Part shown: positions 52,605 through 61,022 of the stretch, one piece after another
Numbering within the stretch: position 1 is the first letter of the stretch
Layout: each line of letters begins with the position of its first letter
Source of the DNA: Phormidesmis sp963710175
GTDB taxonomy: Bacteria > Cyanobacteriota > Cyanobacteriia > Phormidesmidales > Phormidesmidaceae
Length of the DNA: 64,000 bases
Direction: 5' to 3'
NCBI GenBank assembly: GCA_963710175.1
Contig: CAVPZC010000002.1
Span: 1,674,001 to 1,738,000 of the forward strand
Program-made: the position numbers and the translations under genes
The notes under the pieces: generated by a model
The model's database searches: none
Seen by the model: only the letters and a program-made list of their open reading frames with translations
What the model was told of the DNA's origin: nothing

Positions 52605-53483
52605 ATGCGCAGGGCACTGGCAAATTTAAGCTGGCTTTTGGGGGCACAGATACTGCTGCTCCCAATTTTTGCATCCACGATTTTTGCAAAGGCTGTGGCT
52701 GCCGCTGAGCTAGAAGATATTCGCGATCGCGGCTACCTGCTTGTGGCCGTCAAAGACGACCGGCCTCCGCTGGGATTTGTCGATGAGAGCGGCAATCTCA
52801 GCGGCTTTGAGATAGACATTGCCCGGCGTCTGGCCGCAGAACTGCTGGATGACGATACGGCGGTAAGGCTGGTGCCGGTGCGCAATGTGGATCGCCTCAA
52901 TGCGGTGTTAGAAGACAGGGTGGATATTGCGATCGCCGCCATCACCCTGACCGAACCGCGTCGTCGAATTGTCAGCTTTAGTGACCCCTACTATCTAGAT
53001 GGCACCGCTCTGATTACTAACCGGCAAGATATTCAGCAGCTGCGAGATCTGCGCGTGGGCACTGTTGCCCTTCTAGATCGCGCTAGCAGCGTGCCCCATG
53101 TGCGCTACATCTTACCCGGCGCTCAGCTGGTGGGGGTGAGTTCTTATTTAGAAGGACAGCGGCTGCTTGAATCGGGCGCAGCTGATGCCTTTGCCGGGGA
53201 TGCTTCGGTGCTAGTGGGATGGACGCAGCAAGCAGCATTTAGCGACTACCGACTGCTGCCTAGCTTGCTATCGGCTGACCCCCTATCGGTAGTCACACCC
53301 AAAGGCGTGCAGTACGACCCGTTGAGAACCGCCATTAATCAAGCTATCCGACGCTGGTATACCGAAGGCTGGCTACAAGAAAGGGCCGCTTATTGGGGTT
53401 TGCCCGCCGAAGCGTCGCAGTTTTTAGACACCCCGGCAGCGCCGCCGGATCTATCACGAGAGTCAGTTCTGCTCTCTGAGTAA
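52605..53483 (+). CDS. Amino-acid-type ABC transporter binding protein (SBP family 3)
   Basis: This 292-residue periplasmic protein has a signal peptide (cleavage near AVAAAE, residue 35) and the SBP family 3 domain: IRDRGYLLVAVKDDRPPLGF, then LSGFEIDIARRLAAELL, and VSFSDPYYLDGTALITN. A polar amino acid is the likely ligand. No permease or ATPase is next to it. Confidence 0.88.
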   Translation: MRRALANLSWLLGAQILLLPIFASTIFAKAVAAAELEDIRDRGYLLVAVKDDRPPLGFVDESGNLSGFEIDIARRLAAELLDDDTAVRLVPVRNVDRLNAVLEDRVDIAIAAITLTEPRRRIVSFSDPYYLDGTALITNRQDIQQLRDLRVGTVALLDRASSVPHVRYILPGAQLVGVSSYLEGQRLLESGAADAFAGDASVLVGWTQQAAFSDYRLLPSLLSADPLSVVTPKGVQYDPLRTAINQAIRRWYTEGWLQERAAYWGLPAEASQFLDTPAAPPDLSRESVLLSE

Positions 53484-53572
53484 ACCGTTAGGTGTAAAGC
53501 ATCGGTCCGTTGCTATGCCCATTGCTATAAGATGAGTCCAGAATAGAAGAGAGTTAACGGCTGAAGTGTCCC

Positions 53573-54097
53573 ATGGAAAATAGCAGCTATCTGGTTGTTT
53601 ATTTAGGAATTTTGCTGACGCTCCTGAGCGTAGCGGCTTTTTTTGTGATCAGACAGGTTTGGGTCACCCGGCGAGTAGAAGTGACGCTTTCAGACTTGCA
53701 AACAAAGCTCAGCAAGCAAAAAGGCAGCGCCCTAGAGTATTACGAGCTGGGGAGTTTGCTGCTGGATAAAAAGCTGTTTTCCCAGGCTTCTGTATACCTT
53801 AAGAAGGCGCTCAAAGAGCTGTCTGATGAAGAAGTAGAAAATTCTGTCCTGGTGCACAATGCTCTGGGATATACCTACTTCGCGCAAGAGCAGTTTGATC
53901 TGGCTATTCGCCAGTACAACGAGGCGCTAAGGATTAGACCAGACTATGTGACCGCGCTCAATAATCTGGCTCACTCCTATGAGCGCAAGCAACTCATGCC
54001 CCAGGCGCTCGAAACTTACGAAAAATCTTTAGCGACCGAGCCAACCAACGCCACAGCTAAACGTCGGGCCGAGTCGCTGCGCAAGCGTCTGGCATAG
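53573..54097 (+). CDS. Ycf37-like TPR protein
   Basis: This 174-residue protein has an N-terminal membrane segment (about 8-30) and at least three TPR units: SALEYYELGSLLLDKKLFSQ, NALGYTYFAQEQFDLAIRQY and ALNNLAHSYERKQLMPQALE. The layout matches Ycf37/Pyg7, which helps photosystem I assembly in cyanobacteria and plastids. The ortholog assignment is probable but not certain. Confidence 0.7.
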   Translation: MENSSYLVVYLGILLTLLSVAAFFVIRQVWVTRRVEVTLSDLQTKLSKQKGSALEYYELGSLLLDKKLFSQASVYLKKALKELSDEEVENSVLVHNALGYTYFAQEQFDLAIRQYNEALRIRPDYVTALNNLAHSYERKQLMPQALETYEKSLATEPTNATAKRRAESLRKRLA

Positions 54098-54136
54098 ATC
54101 GTTTGGCTGTGGGGCTTAGGCGATGAGATCTGGGCT

Positions 54137-54796
54137 ATGGAACCCAACAGCAGTGACCGCCTGAAGGCTGAATGGCTGGCATTGCTGAGGCACTACCGGG
54201 CGATCGCCATCATCCGCGCTCCCAATATGGAAACAGGTGTAGCCATGTCAAAAGCTGCCGCTGCTGGTGGCTTTGGCCTAATTGAGGTGGCGTGGAACAA
54301 TGCTCAGCCCGCCGCGATGATGGCCGCGATTCGTCAGGCTCTACCGGGCTGTGTAGTAGGTGTAGGAACGGTGCTGACCGCCGATGACTTGCAGGGGGCG
54401 ATCGCTGCCAGGGCTCAGTTTTGCTTCACGCCTCACACCGATGGCGATCTGATCAATCTGGCTCAGGCTCACAGTATACCGATGGTTGCTGGGGCAATGA
54501 CACCCACTGAAATTATGACGGCCTGGCAAGCAGGGGCGGCCAGCGTTAAAGTTTTTCCTATTTCTACTCTGGGTAACGGAGACTACATTCGCAGCGTGTC
54601 AGGTCCCCTTGGGGCAATTCCGCTAGTGCCTACCGGTGGGGTGACCAGCGAGAGTGCGCCCGATCTGATTGCAGCAGGGGCGATCGCCGTAGGCCTCTCA
54701 ACGGCGCTATTTCCCAAATCTGAGGTGGCCCAGGCGAACTGGGCTGCGATTGAGGCGCGATCACGCTATTTACTAGCGCTGCTGAAAAAGCATTAG
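54137..54796 (+). CDS. eda: KDPG/KHG aldolase
   Basis: This 219-residue class I aldolase cleaves 2-keto-3-deoxy-6-phosphogluconate to pyruvate and glyceraldehyde 3-phosphate in the Entner-Doudoroff route. It has AIAIIRAPNMETGVAMSKAA, GLIEVAWNNAQP, VVGVGTVLTADDLQGAIAAR, and the Schiff-base Lys in AASVKVFPISTLG. It overlaps the convergent Ycf20-like gene by 4 bp. Confidence 0.9.
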   Translation: MEPNSSDRLKAEWLALLRHYRAIAIIRAPNMETGVAMSKAAAAGGFGLIEVAWNNAQPAAMMAAIRQALPGCVVGVGTVLTADDLQGAIAARAQFCFTPHTDGDLINLAQAHSIPMVAGAMTPTEIMTAWQAGAASVKVFPISTLGNGDYIRSVSGPLGAIPLVPTGGVTSESAPDLIAAGAIAVGLSTALFPKSEVAQANWAAIEARSRYLLALLKKH

Positions 54797-55233
54797 CTGC
54801 CTAGCTTAAAGGCTTCTACAAACAGACCGTAGACCATGCCCAGCTTAAAAGCATTGAGCGCCTCAACGAGGGTAGAGCGCGATCGCACCGGCCCCGGATC
54901 CATACCCGGAGACATAATCGCATTCGAGTCGTCTAGAGGGGAAATCACCGCTGCTGAAGTCACCTGCTGATTAGCGCGAACCGATTGCCGACTGCGAGGC
55001 GTAAAGCGATAGTACAGCCAGCTAATAAATTCTACGCCCACTACCAGAACAGCCGCTACAACCACATCTAGCTTGGCAGCTTGTCCGGCTGTTGCAGAGA
55101 TAGCCGTCGCAAAAAAGTTGCCAAACAGCAGGCTCATGACAATCACCGCTAGCCGTCGCCAGGGGTTAAATACCCACTGCCTGAAGCGCAGCGTAGCTTG
55201 ATTGACTAGCGTGTTGAGTCGAGTCCTTTGCAT
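54793..55233 (-). CDS. Ycf20-like protein (DUF565)
   Basis: This 146-residue protein is of the DUF565/Ycf20 family, found in cyanobacteria and plastids. It has FNPWRRLAVIVMSLLFGNFF, then AISATAGQAAKLDVVVAAVL and FISWLYYRFTP, with three membrane segments. In algae and plants relatives affect non-photochemical quenching. Its C-terminus overlaps the convergent aldolase gene by 4 bp. Confidence 0.8.
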   Translation of the reverse strand: MQRTRLNTLVNQATLRFRQWVFNPWRRLAVIVMSLLFGNFFATAISATAGQAAKLDVVVAAVLVVGVEFISWLYYRFTPRSRQSVRANQQVTSAAVISPLDDSNAIMSPGMDPGPVRSRSTLVEALNAFKLGMVYGLFVEAFKLGS

Positions 55234-55445
55234 GAAGAATTACTGTTAGCTAATGAAGGAGTAACGCATTCTGGCACCATTCTATGAACTGTCACAGCTT
55301 TTACCACCGATGCTAGCAGCGTAGAGCTACGATTTAAACATAAATAAGCCCTGTAGACAGAAGGTTAGCGCTGCGTTTTGCCTCTTCATCAATAGCGCTA
55401 GCTGCTACTTGTTCAACTCTGGTTTAACTCTTTAAGAGGGTCTCC

Positions 55446-55847
55446 ATGCGACGTTTTTCTCCCCTGTTAATCGCTCTAGCTGTGCTGACTATCGGATCAG
55501 CTGCAAAAGCTCAGTCCGTTACACGTACACCACTATCAGCTCCCGTAGAGCTGACGGGCCAATCAGGAGGCGCTGAAAGCTCCACCTGTGGCAATATTAA
55601 TCCGGCAACCGGTCAGGTTGTCAGGATTACCGAGCCGTTCGCTTCCTTAGACTTTAAAGTTCAAAGCCAGGGCGACTATACGCTACTGATCACCGGTCCT
55701 GGCGGGTTTAGAGAATGCGTATTTGCGCACAACTATGACGGCGGTGTGATCCAAGCGCCGGGGCTGCTCAATCAAGGTGAGTACCAGGTGTATGTGGGCG
55801 ATCGCCGAGGCGAAAGCCACCCTTACACTCTTTCGATTAGCCAGTAG
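55446..55847 (+). CDS. Hypothetical secreted protein
   Basis: This 133-residue protein has a signal peptide with cleavage near AKAQS (residue 23). The mature part is a small domain with strands around FASLDFKVQSQGDYTLLITG, ending in GEYQVYVGDRRGESHPYTLS, reminiscent of pre-peptidase-like C-terminal domains. No catalytic residues are visible. The role is unknown. Confidence 0.6.
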   Translation: MRRFSPLLIALAVLTIGSAAKAQSVTRTPLSAPVELTGQSGGAESSTCGNINPATGQVVRITEPFASLDFKVQSQGDYTLLITGPGGFRECVFAHNYDGGVIQAPGLLNQGEYQVYVGDRRGESHPYTLSISQ

Positions 55848-55862
55848 CAGAAAAAATGGCCG

Positions 55863-56300
55863 TCAGAGATCACCTTCGGGCAATCGCTGTACGTCCACAT
55901 CAATAGTCGTCGTCGCCGCGTCTGAAGCATCTACTGCGCTGGTTCGGATGTCTACAGCCTGCACGTCAATGACACCGTCAGCAGCGAACCGCTCAAAACC
56001 TTCGCCTGTCACCGATAGCTCTGTGCCACAGCTAGGACAGGGCATTTTCAGATTTTTCAAACTGGTTAGGGGCTGCTCACATACTGGGCAGTTGCCTTGC
56101 ACCAGGTTGCGCTTTATCCAAAACTGTAGAGCAAAGAAAGCCAGCACTGGCGCAATTAAAACAAACAGTATCAAGACAAAAATCGATTTGATCACACCGC
56201 TGAGACCGATAGCCCCTAGCAACCAGACTGAGCCCAGGATAAACACCCAGCATCCCAATCCTGGAAAGCGAACTTGCAGTTGATTAAAATTTTGGTTCAC
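55863..56300 (-). CDS. Membrane protein with zinc ribbon
   Basis: This 145-residue protein has two hydrophobic segments (about 15-36 and 38-61) and then a CxxC zinc ribbon: NCPVCEQPL and MPCPSCGTEL, 17 residues apart. The C-terminal part is acidic and low-complexity. The start is a GTG at 56300. No family is recognised. It is convergent with the secreted-protein gene, 15 bp apart. Confidence 0.65.
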   Translation of the reverse strand: MNQNFNQLQVRFPGLGCWVFILGSVWLLGAIGLSGVIKSIFVLILFVLIAPVLAFFALQFWIKRNLVQGNCPVCEQPLTSLKNLKMPCPSCGTELSVTGEGFERFAADGVIDVQAVDIRTSAVDASDAATTTIDVDVQRLPEGDL

Positions 56301-56428
56301 TGTGGTGGTACCCCGCGAGCGATCGCCCTCTACCGGGCATTTCTTCTATCGTAGTGCTAAGCCCGGCTTGCGCAAAGCTGGCAAACCGTACCGCTGATTG
56401 ACAGGTGCCTATCAGGTGACCTTAGCGC

Positions 56429-57574
56429 TTACTCTGTCGGGATCGCTAGTAGTTCACTCAGGCGAGTCACTAGCGCCGGGGCACTAAAGCTGGCAAGGCT
56501 TTCCTGTCGCAGCCACGTACTGTCGCACCGCTGGTCTTTGCCACTGAGCGCTTCGATGCAGGCGGCGGCCACCGCCGCTGGGTCTCGATGGGGAACCTGC
56601 CAGCCCATGCGCCCGTCCTGCAAGGGGTCTGCTGAGCCGTCATCGTCGCCAGCAACAACCGGCACGCCACAGGCCATCGCCTCTAAGTAGACAATACCGA
56701 AGCCTTCTTTAGAGGGCATGACATACACATCTGCCAAGCGATAGTGATCGATCAGCGCGTCATCCGGGACAAACCCAGCAAAAATGACCCGGTCAGCGAC
56801 ACCCAAATCGATGGCTAGCTGAGCCAGCCGAGGCTGGTCGTCGCCCCGGCCAATCACCACGTATTTTACGGTCGGAAAAGCGTTGGCGATTTCAGGCAGG
56901 GCGCGAATGGTGACATCAACTCCTTTGTAGATATCGCCAGGCCACAGCCGGGCTACGGTCGTGAGCACTCGCGAGTCTTGCAGCTGATAGCGTTCGATCA
57001 GCTCGGGCGGCGGCGGGCCGGGTGTAAAGACGCTGCCATCAACGACGCAGGGCAGCATATCGAATTTTTCTTTGGGTAGCTGATTTGCTTTATAAGCCAG
57101 GTCGCGGCTGTAGCGGCTGATCGTCCATATGCGGTCAGCGCTGGCGATCGCCTGCTTCTCTTTAGGCGGCAGCTCATACCAAACTTCTTTGCCGTAGGTC
57201 AGCACAGTGTATGGGATCTTGAGTAGGCGACACAGCTGAGCGACCATAGCTGCCAGATTGATATGCCCGCAAAAAACGTGGTCTGGTCGGTGGCGAACTA
57301 AATAGGTTGCTAGCGATAGGGTCAACCGAATCCGCTCTAGCATAGAGCGCGACTGCTGGCCTGCCGGCTCACTTTTAAAGTAGTGGTAGTTGAGGCCGCT
57401 ATCGCTAAGCGGATGACTGCTATTGCTATCTCTCAGCAAAAATACGTCAGCAGCTGTGGGAGACGAACCCGTTTCACTCGCGAGCTGGCTGTAGGCTCTG
57501 AGCACATCTTGAATGTAGGACTGAATGCCGCCTTCACAGCCAAATACTTCAATGAATACGAATGCATGTCTCAT
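56429..57574 (-). CDS. Glycosyltransferase family 4 protein
   Basis: This 381-residue glycosyltransferase has the GT-B fold: the N-terminal CEGGIQSYIQDVLRAY, a linker, and the C-terminal nucleotide-sugar domain with VLTTVARLWPGDIYKGVDVT, VIGRGDDQPRLAQLAIDLG and the E-x7-E motif in MPSKEGFGIVYLEAMACGVP. It probably adds a sugar to an exopolysaccharide or lipid. A GDP-mannose dehydratase-like gene lies upstream, so both may serve the same glycan. Confidence 0.88.
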   Translation of the reverse strand: MRHAFVFIEVFGCEGGIQSYIQDVLRAYSQLASETGSSPTAADVFLLRDSNSSHPLSDSGLNYHYFKSEPAGQQSRSMLERIRLTLSLATYLVRHRPDHVFCGHINLAAMVAQLCRLLKIPYTVLTYGKEVWYELPPKEKQAIASADRIWTISRYSRDLAYKANQLPKEKFDMLPCVVDGSVFTPGPPPPELIERYQLQDSRVLTTVARLWPGDIYKGVDVTIRALPEIANAFPTVKYVVIGRGDDQPRLAQLAIDLGVADRVIFAGFVPDDALIDHYRLADVYVMPSKEGFGIVYLEAMACGVPVVAGDDDGSADPLQDGRMGWQVPHRDPAAVAAACIEALSGKDQRCDSTWLRQESLASFSAPALVTRLSELLAIPTE

Positions 57575-57638
57575 GGGGTTGCTCTTATCCGGTGATAACC
57601 TTTGCTGTGGCCCTTATCTAACGCGCCTTTACTAGCGC

Positions 57639-58628
57639 TTAGCCAACGCCCATAGCAGCGACGGTTCCTGCTTTCAGCCGCTCTACATCTGTCTGCACCA
57701 TGGTTTCGATGAGCTGCTCAAAGCTGACCTGCGGCTCCCAGTGAAGATTGTTTTTGGCTTTGGCTGGATCGGCTACAAGCTGAAAATGCTCGTCTTCTCG
57801 CACTAACGTCGGGTCAGTCTCTATGTATTTTTGCCAGTCTAGATCTACGCAGCTGAAGGCTGTCGCCACCAAGTCGCGTACGGTGTGCAGCACGCCGGTG
57901 CCAATTACATAGTCTTCAGCGCTGTCAGCTTGCAGCATACGCCACATAGCCTCTACATGGTCACCGGCAAAGCCCCAGTCACGTTTGGCATCGAGGTTGC
58001 CAATAGATAGGCGATCGCGCAAGCCCAGTTTAATAGCGGCGGCGGCCAATGATATCTTGCGGGTGACAAACTGCGGCGGTCGCCTGGGCGACTCATGGTT
58101 GTACAAAATACCGCTACAGGCAAACAGGCCGTAGCGATCGCGGTGATGCACCATCGTCCAGTGCGCATGGAGCTTAGCCGCACCGTATGGATTTTTGGGC
58201 CGAAAAGGGGTTTCCGCAGTCTGCGGGGCAGACTGCACCTCCCCAAAAATCTCTGAAGAGCTGGCCTGATAGAACCGAGTGGGCAAGCCCAGTAAGCGAG
58301 TGGCGCTGAGCAGGCGAGTGGCGGTGCCTGTGATTAGATCGAGTGTACCTAGCGGATCGTCCCAGGAGGCAGGAACAAAGCTGGGCGCGGCCAAATTATA
58401 AATTTCAGTGGGCTGTAAATGCTCTACTGCCTGAGTTAGGGCTTCAGCGCTCGTAAGATTTACAGAATAAATTTCTACCTGATCAGCTAGGTCATCTAGC
58501 TTGGCCACGCTGCTCTGCCTTTCAGGGGGAACTAGGCCAACAACCCGGTAGCCTTTCTCTAGCAGCAAACGGCTAAGATAATAGCCGTCTTGTCCGGTTA
58601 TCCCTGTAATTAGTGCGGTTTTGTTCAT
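57639..58628 (-). CDS. gmd: GDP-mannose 4,6-dehydratase-like NAD-dependent epimerase/dehydratase
   Basis: This 329-residue short-chain enzyme converts GDP-mannose to GDP-4-keto-6-deoxymannose, the precursor of fucose and rhamnose derivatives. It has the Rossmann motif ALITGITGQDGYYLSRLLL, the catalytic SSSEIFGE and YxxxK in NPYGAAKLHAHW, and GILYNHESPRRPPQFVTRKI, which is typical for GMD. It is slightly shorter than most GMD proteins. It is upstream of the glycosyltransferase. Confidence 0.85.
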   Translation of the reverse strand: MNKTALITGITGQDGYYLSRLLLEKGYRVVGLVPPERQSSVAKLDDLADQVEIYSVNLTSAEALTQAVEHLQPTEIYNLAAPSFVPASWDDPLGTLDLITGTATRLLSATRLLGLPTRFYQASSSEIFGEVQSAPQTAETPFRPKNPYGAAKLHAHWTMVHHRDRYGLFACSGILYNHESPRRPPQFVTRKISLAAAAIKLGLRDRLSIGNLDAKRDWGFAGDHVEAMWRMLQADSAEDYVIGTGVLHTVRDLVATAFSCVDLDWQKYIETDPTLVREDEHFQLVADPAKAKNNLHWEPQVSFEQLIETMVQTDVERLKAGTVAAMGVG

Positions 58629-58715
58629 CAGCCTCTTTACGCGTGGGCAGCCATTGCTACTGACGCAAATGTTAACAGCTAAAGCAGTCCGAGCGGTCCG
58701 GCTTAGCCCTAGAGT

Positions 58716-59144
58716 TCACACAGTCTTTGAAGTTTTCACAATCCGCAGACAGTTCCGCTGATCTCGCTCGCAGTCATAGGTAACGCGATCTGCCAGACGC
58801 CTGAGCAAAAACCAGCCATAGCCGCTTTCTCGCAAAGAGCCCGGCTGCGGTTCACTCAAGCTATTAGGATCAAAAGGAGCCCCTCTATCAAAGATGCGAA
58901 TCTCAATTTTCTCGTGCTGTAGTGAGAGTTCAATATCGATGGGTGTAGTTCCTGGCAGATTGGCATGGGCATGACGCACAGCGTTGGTGAAACCTTCCGC
59001 CAGGGCTAAATTGAGCTGGTCAAATTGCTCATCAACCCAGGGGGTATCTGCCGCAAAAGCTGCAATCAGCGTCTGAAACCACTGCTGAACCGCCGATAGC
59101 TCCTCTAAGTGACTGCTGACAGTCAGATGAGCTTGCTTGGGCAT
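58716..59144 (-). CDS. Anti-sigma-factor-like ATP-binding protein (HATPase_c, RsbW type)
   Basis: This 142-residue protein has the GHKL-type ATPase fold of anti-sigma regulatory kinases: LNLALAEGFTNAVRHAHANL with the N-box, IEIRIFDRGAPFDPNSLSEP with the G1 box, and GYGWFLLRRLADRVTYDCER. It probably switches partner proteins, as RsbW does. No anti-anti-sigma gene is adjacent. Confidence 0.82.
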   Translation of the reverse strand: MPKQAHLTVSSHLEELSAVQQWFQTLIAAFAADTPWVDEQFDQLNLALAEGFTNAVRHAHANLPGTTPIDIELSLQHEKIEIRIFDRGAPFDPNSLSEPQPGSLRESGYGWFLLRRLADRVTYDCERDQRNCLRIVKTSKTV

Positions 59145-59246
59145 TTTTAACTCAGCTCCGGCTTAACCGCATCACTTTAAAAACCACCCTTCTATCAAAT
59201 CTATCATTTCACTCGGCGTCATGTCGCTTTGCCACCGATGATTGTG

Positions 59247-59285
59247 CATTTCATTTTTAGTTATCCCACGACTAAAAATGAAATG
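59247..59285. terminator. Perfect 15-bp inverted repeat downstream of petD
   Basis: CATTTCATTTTTAGT at 59247-59261 is followed by its exact complement at 59271-59285, with a 9-nt loop. It is A+T-rich, lies 151 bp past the petD stop on the coding strand and 103 bp before the anti-sigma-like gene. Neither strand shows a G+C stem with a U-tract, so it may be a processing or regulatory site instead of a standard terminator. Confidence 0.4.
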
Positions 59286-59435
59286 ACATAAAGTCTTTAA
59301 AGAGCAGCCAAATCTTAGAAAAGCACTCAAATCGCCCAGATCCTAATGGACCTGAGCGATTGCAGAGAAGTAAATGCGTTCTAGCTAAACTTTCCAAGGG
59401 CAAGTTAGCAACTAGATTAGAAATTAGCTTCCGTC

Positions 59436-59918
59436 CTAGAAGAGACCCAGTGTTAGAGACTCATCAATGGGGAACGTAGCGCCAATCCCTAGCCATAGAG
59501 TAACTGCTGTGCCAAACAGGAACACAGCCGTTGCAACAGGGCGACGGAAAGGGTTCTGGAACTTATTGACGTTCTCAATAAAGGGAATCAGACACAGGCC
59601 GATAGGAATTGCTGTCATCGCAGCAATTCCCAAGAGCTTGTTAGGCAAAACCCGCAGCATTTGGAAAGTGGGATAGAGATACCACTCAGGCAAAATTTCC
59701 AGTGGCGTCGCAAATGGGTTGGCTGGCTCGCCAACCAGGGCTGGATCGAGCACGGCTAGAGCCACGCAGCAGGCAATGGTGCCCATGATGACAACGGGAA
59801 AAACGTAGAGAAGATCGTTAGGCCAAGCGGGCTCACCATAGTAGTTGTGGCCCATGCCCTTTTTGAGCTTCTCTCTCAGCATAGGATCGCTGAGATCTGG
59901 CTTCTTGAGGATTGACAT
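59436..59918 (-). CDS. petD: Cytochrome b6-f complex subunit IV
   Basis: Subunit IV is one of the large membrane subunits of the cytochrome b6-f complex between the two photosystems. The 160-residue product has DPMLREKLKKGMGHNYYGEP and the PEWY motif in EILPEWYLYPTFQMLRVLPN, which lines the quinol site. Three membrane segments are visible. It follows petB after 50 bp on the same strand. Confidence 0.97.
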   Translation of the reverse strand: MSILKKPDLSDPMLREKLKKGMGHNYYGEPAWPNDLLYVFPVVIMGTIACCVALAVLDPALVGEPANPFATPLEILPEWYLYPTFQMLRVLPNKLLGIAAMTAIPIGLCLIPFIENVNKFQNPFRRPVATAVFLFGTAVTLWLGIGATFPIDESLTLGLF

Positions 59919-59968
59919 TGATTGACCTCCTAAAATTAGTTACACAGCGCAAAACTTGGGGAAGACGC

Positions 59969-60637
59969 TTACAAGGGACCGGAGATGCCCTGCTTGCGAA
60001 TCATGATGAAGTGCAAAAGCATAAAGACTGCAATCAGCCACGGTAACACGAAAGTATGCAGGCTGTAGAAGCGAGTCAGAGTAGCCTGACCAACGCTCTC
60101 GCTACCGCGCATCAGTTCGACAATAGTGCCACCCACGACAGGGATAGCGCCGGGTACACCCGATACAATCTTCACAGCCCAGTAACCGACTTGATCCCAG
60201 GGTAAAGAGTAGCCGGTCACACCAAAAGAAACGGTGATCACAGCCAGAATAACGCCGGTGACCCAGGTGAGCTCACGGGGCTTTTTGAAGCCGCCCGTCA
60301 GGTAAACCCGGAAGGTGTGCAGGATCATCACTAGCACCATCATGCTGGCAGACCAGCGATGGACAGAGCGAATCAGCCAGCCAAAGTTGACATCGGTCAT
60401 CAGGTACTGCACCGAGGCAAAGGCATCCGTTACGGTGGGCCTGTAGTAGAAAGTCATCGCAAATCCAGTGGCAAACTGGATGATGAAACAGGTGAGGGTA
60501 ATGCCGCCAAGGCAGTAGAAAATATTGACGTGGGGGGGAACGTACTTGCTTGAGATGTCGTCGGCGAGGGCTTGAATTTCTAGCCGCTCGTCGAACCACT
60601 TGTAGGGTTTAGAATCGGTGACTTGCTTAGTAAACAT
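59969..60637 (-). CDS. petB: Cytochrome b6
   Basis: Cytochrome b6 carries the two b hemes and heme c-n of the cytochrome b6-f complex. The 222-residue product has the heme c-n Cys in VNIFYCLGGI (residue about 43), the b-heme His residues in SVHRWSASMMVLVMILHTFR, and HTFVLPWLIAVFMLLHF. Four membrane segments are seen. It is the first gene of petBD and divergent from ctpA. Confidence 0.97.
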   Translation of the reverse strand: MFTKQVTDSKPYKWFDERLEIQALADDISSKYVPPHVNIFYCLGGITLTCFIIQFATGFAMTFYYRPTVTDAFASVQYLMTDVNFGWLIRSVHRWSASMMVLVMILHTFRVYLTGGFKKPRELTWVTGVILAVITVSFGVTGYSLPWDQVGYWAVKIVSGVPGAIPVVGGTIVELMRGSESVGQATLTRFYSLHTFVLPWLIAVFMLLHFIMIRKQGISGPL

Positions 60638-61022
60638 GAAGCAAAAATCTGCGTCTTAGGGTTATATACCAGTACTACAAAATGTAACACAGCCAATAGA
60701 GGCCTGGCCTAGAAACTTAAGGCAAATGGCCGTCACACTAATGAATTGTAGCGCAAAGAATTGTCCGTAGAATTTTGACAGGGAGGCTGTGTCGGGGTTT
60801 TTCTCTGGTGGAGTTTTAAGAAAAGCAAATTTTTCATATAATTTACATAGCTTTACATATAGAACTTTGTAGAGCCTTCGGATTTTCCAACCCACGCTCA
60901 AGCAAGCAGTATCTTGGAAAAGGCTAGCTAGCCATTCTCCCAGCCGATAGAGACTGCTTTAGTAATTTTAAGGTGGGGCTGGAATTTACAGAATCACTTT
61001 GCTGGGAATATTTTCTGGACTT
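60638..61022. other. Divergent promoter region of petB and ctpA
   Basis: This 385-bp region separates petB (minus) and ctpA (plus). An A+T-rich stretch lies near 60828-60860, where a petB -10 element is plausible on the minus strand, but I could not fix a full promoter. A 79-codon frame on the minus strand (60662-60901) has no sign of being a gene. Confidence 0.55.

Noticed and set aside
60662..60901. A 79-codon frame between petB and ctpA
   Set aside because: It has no family character and lies in the divergent promoter region.
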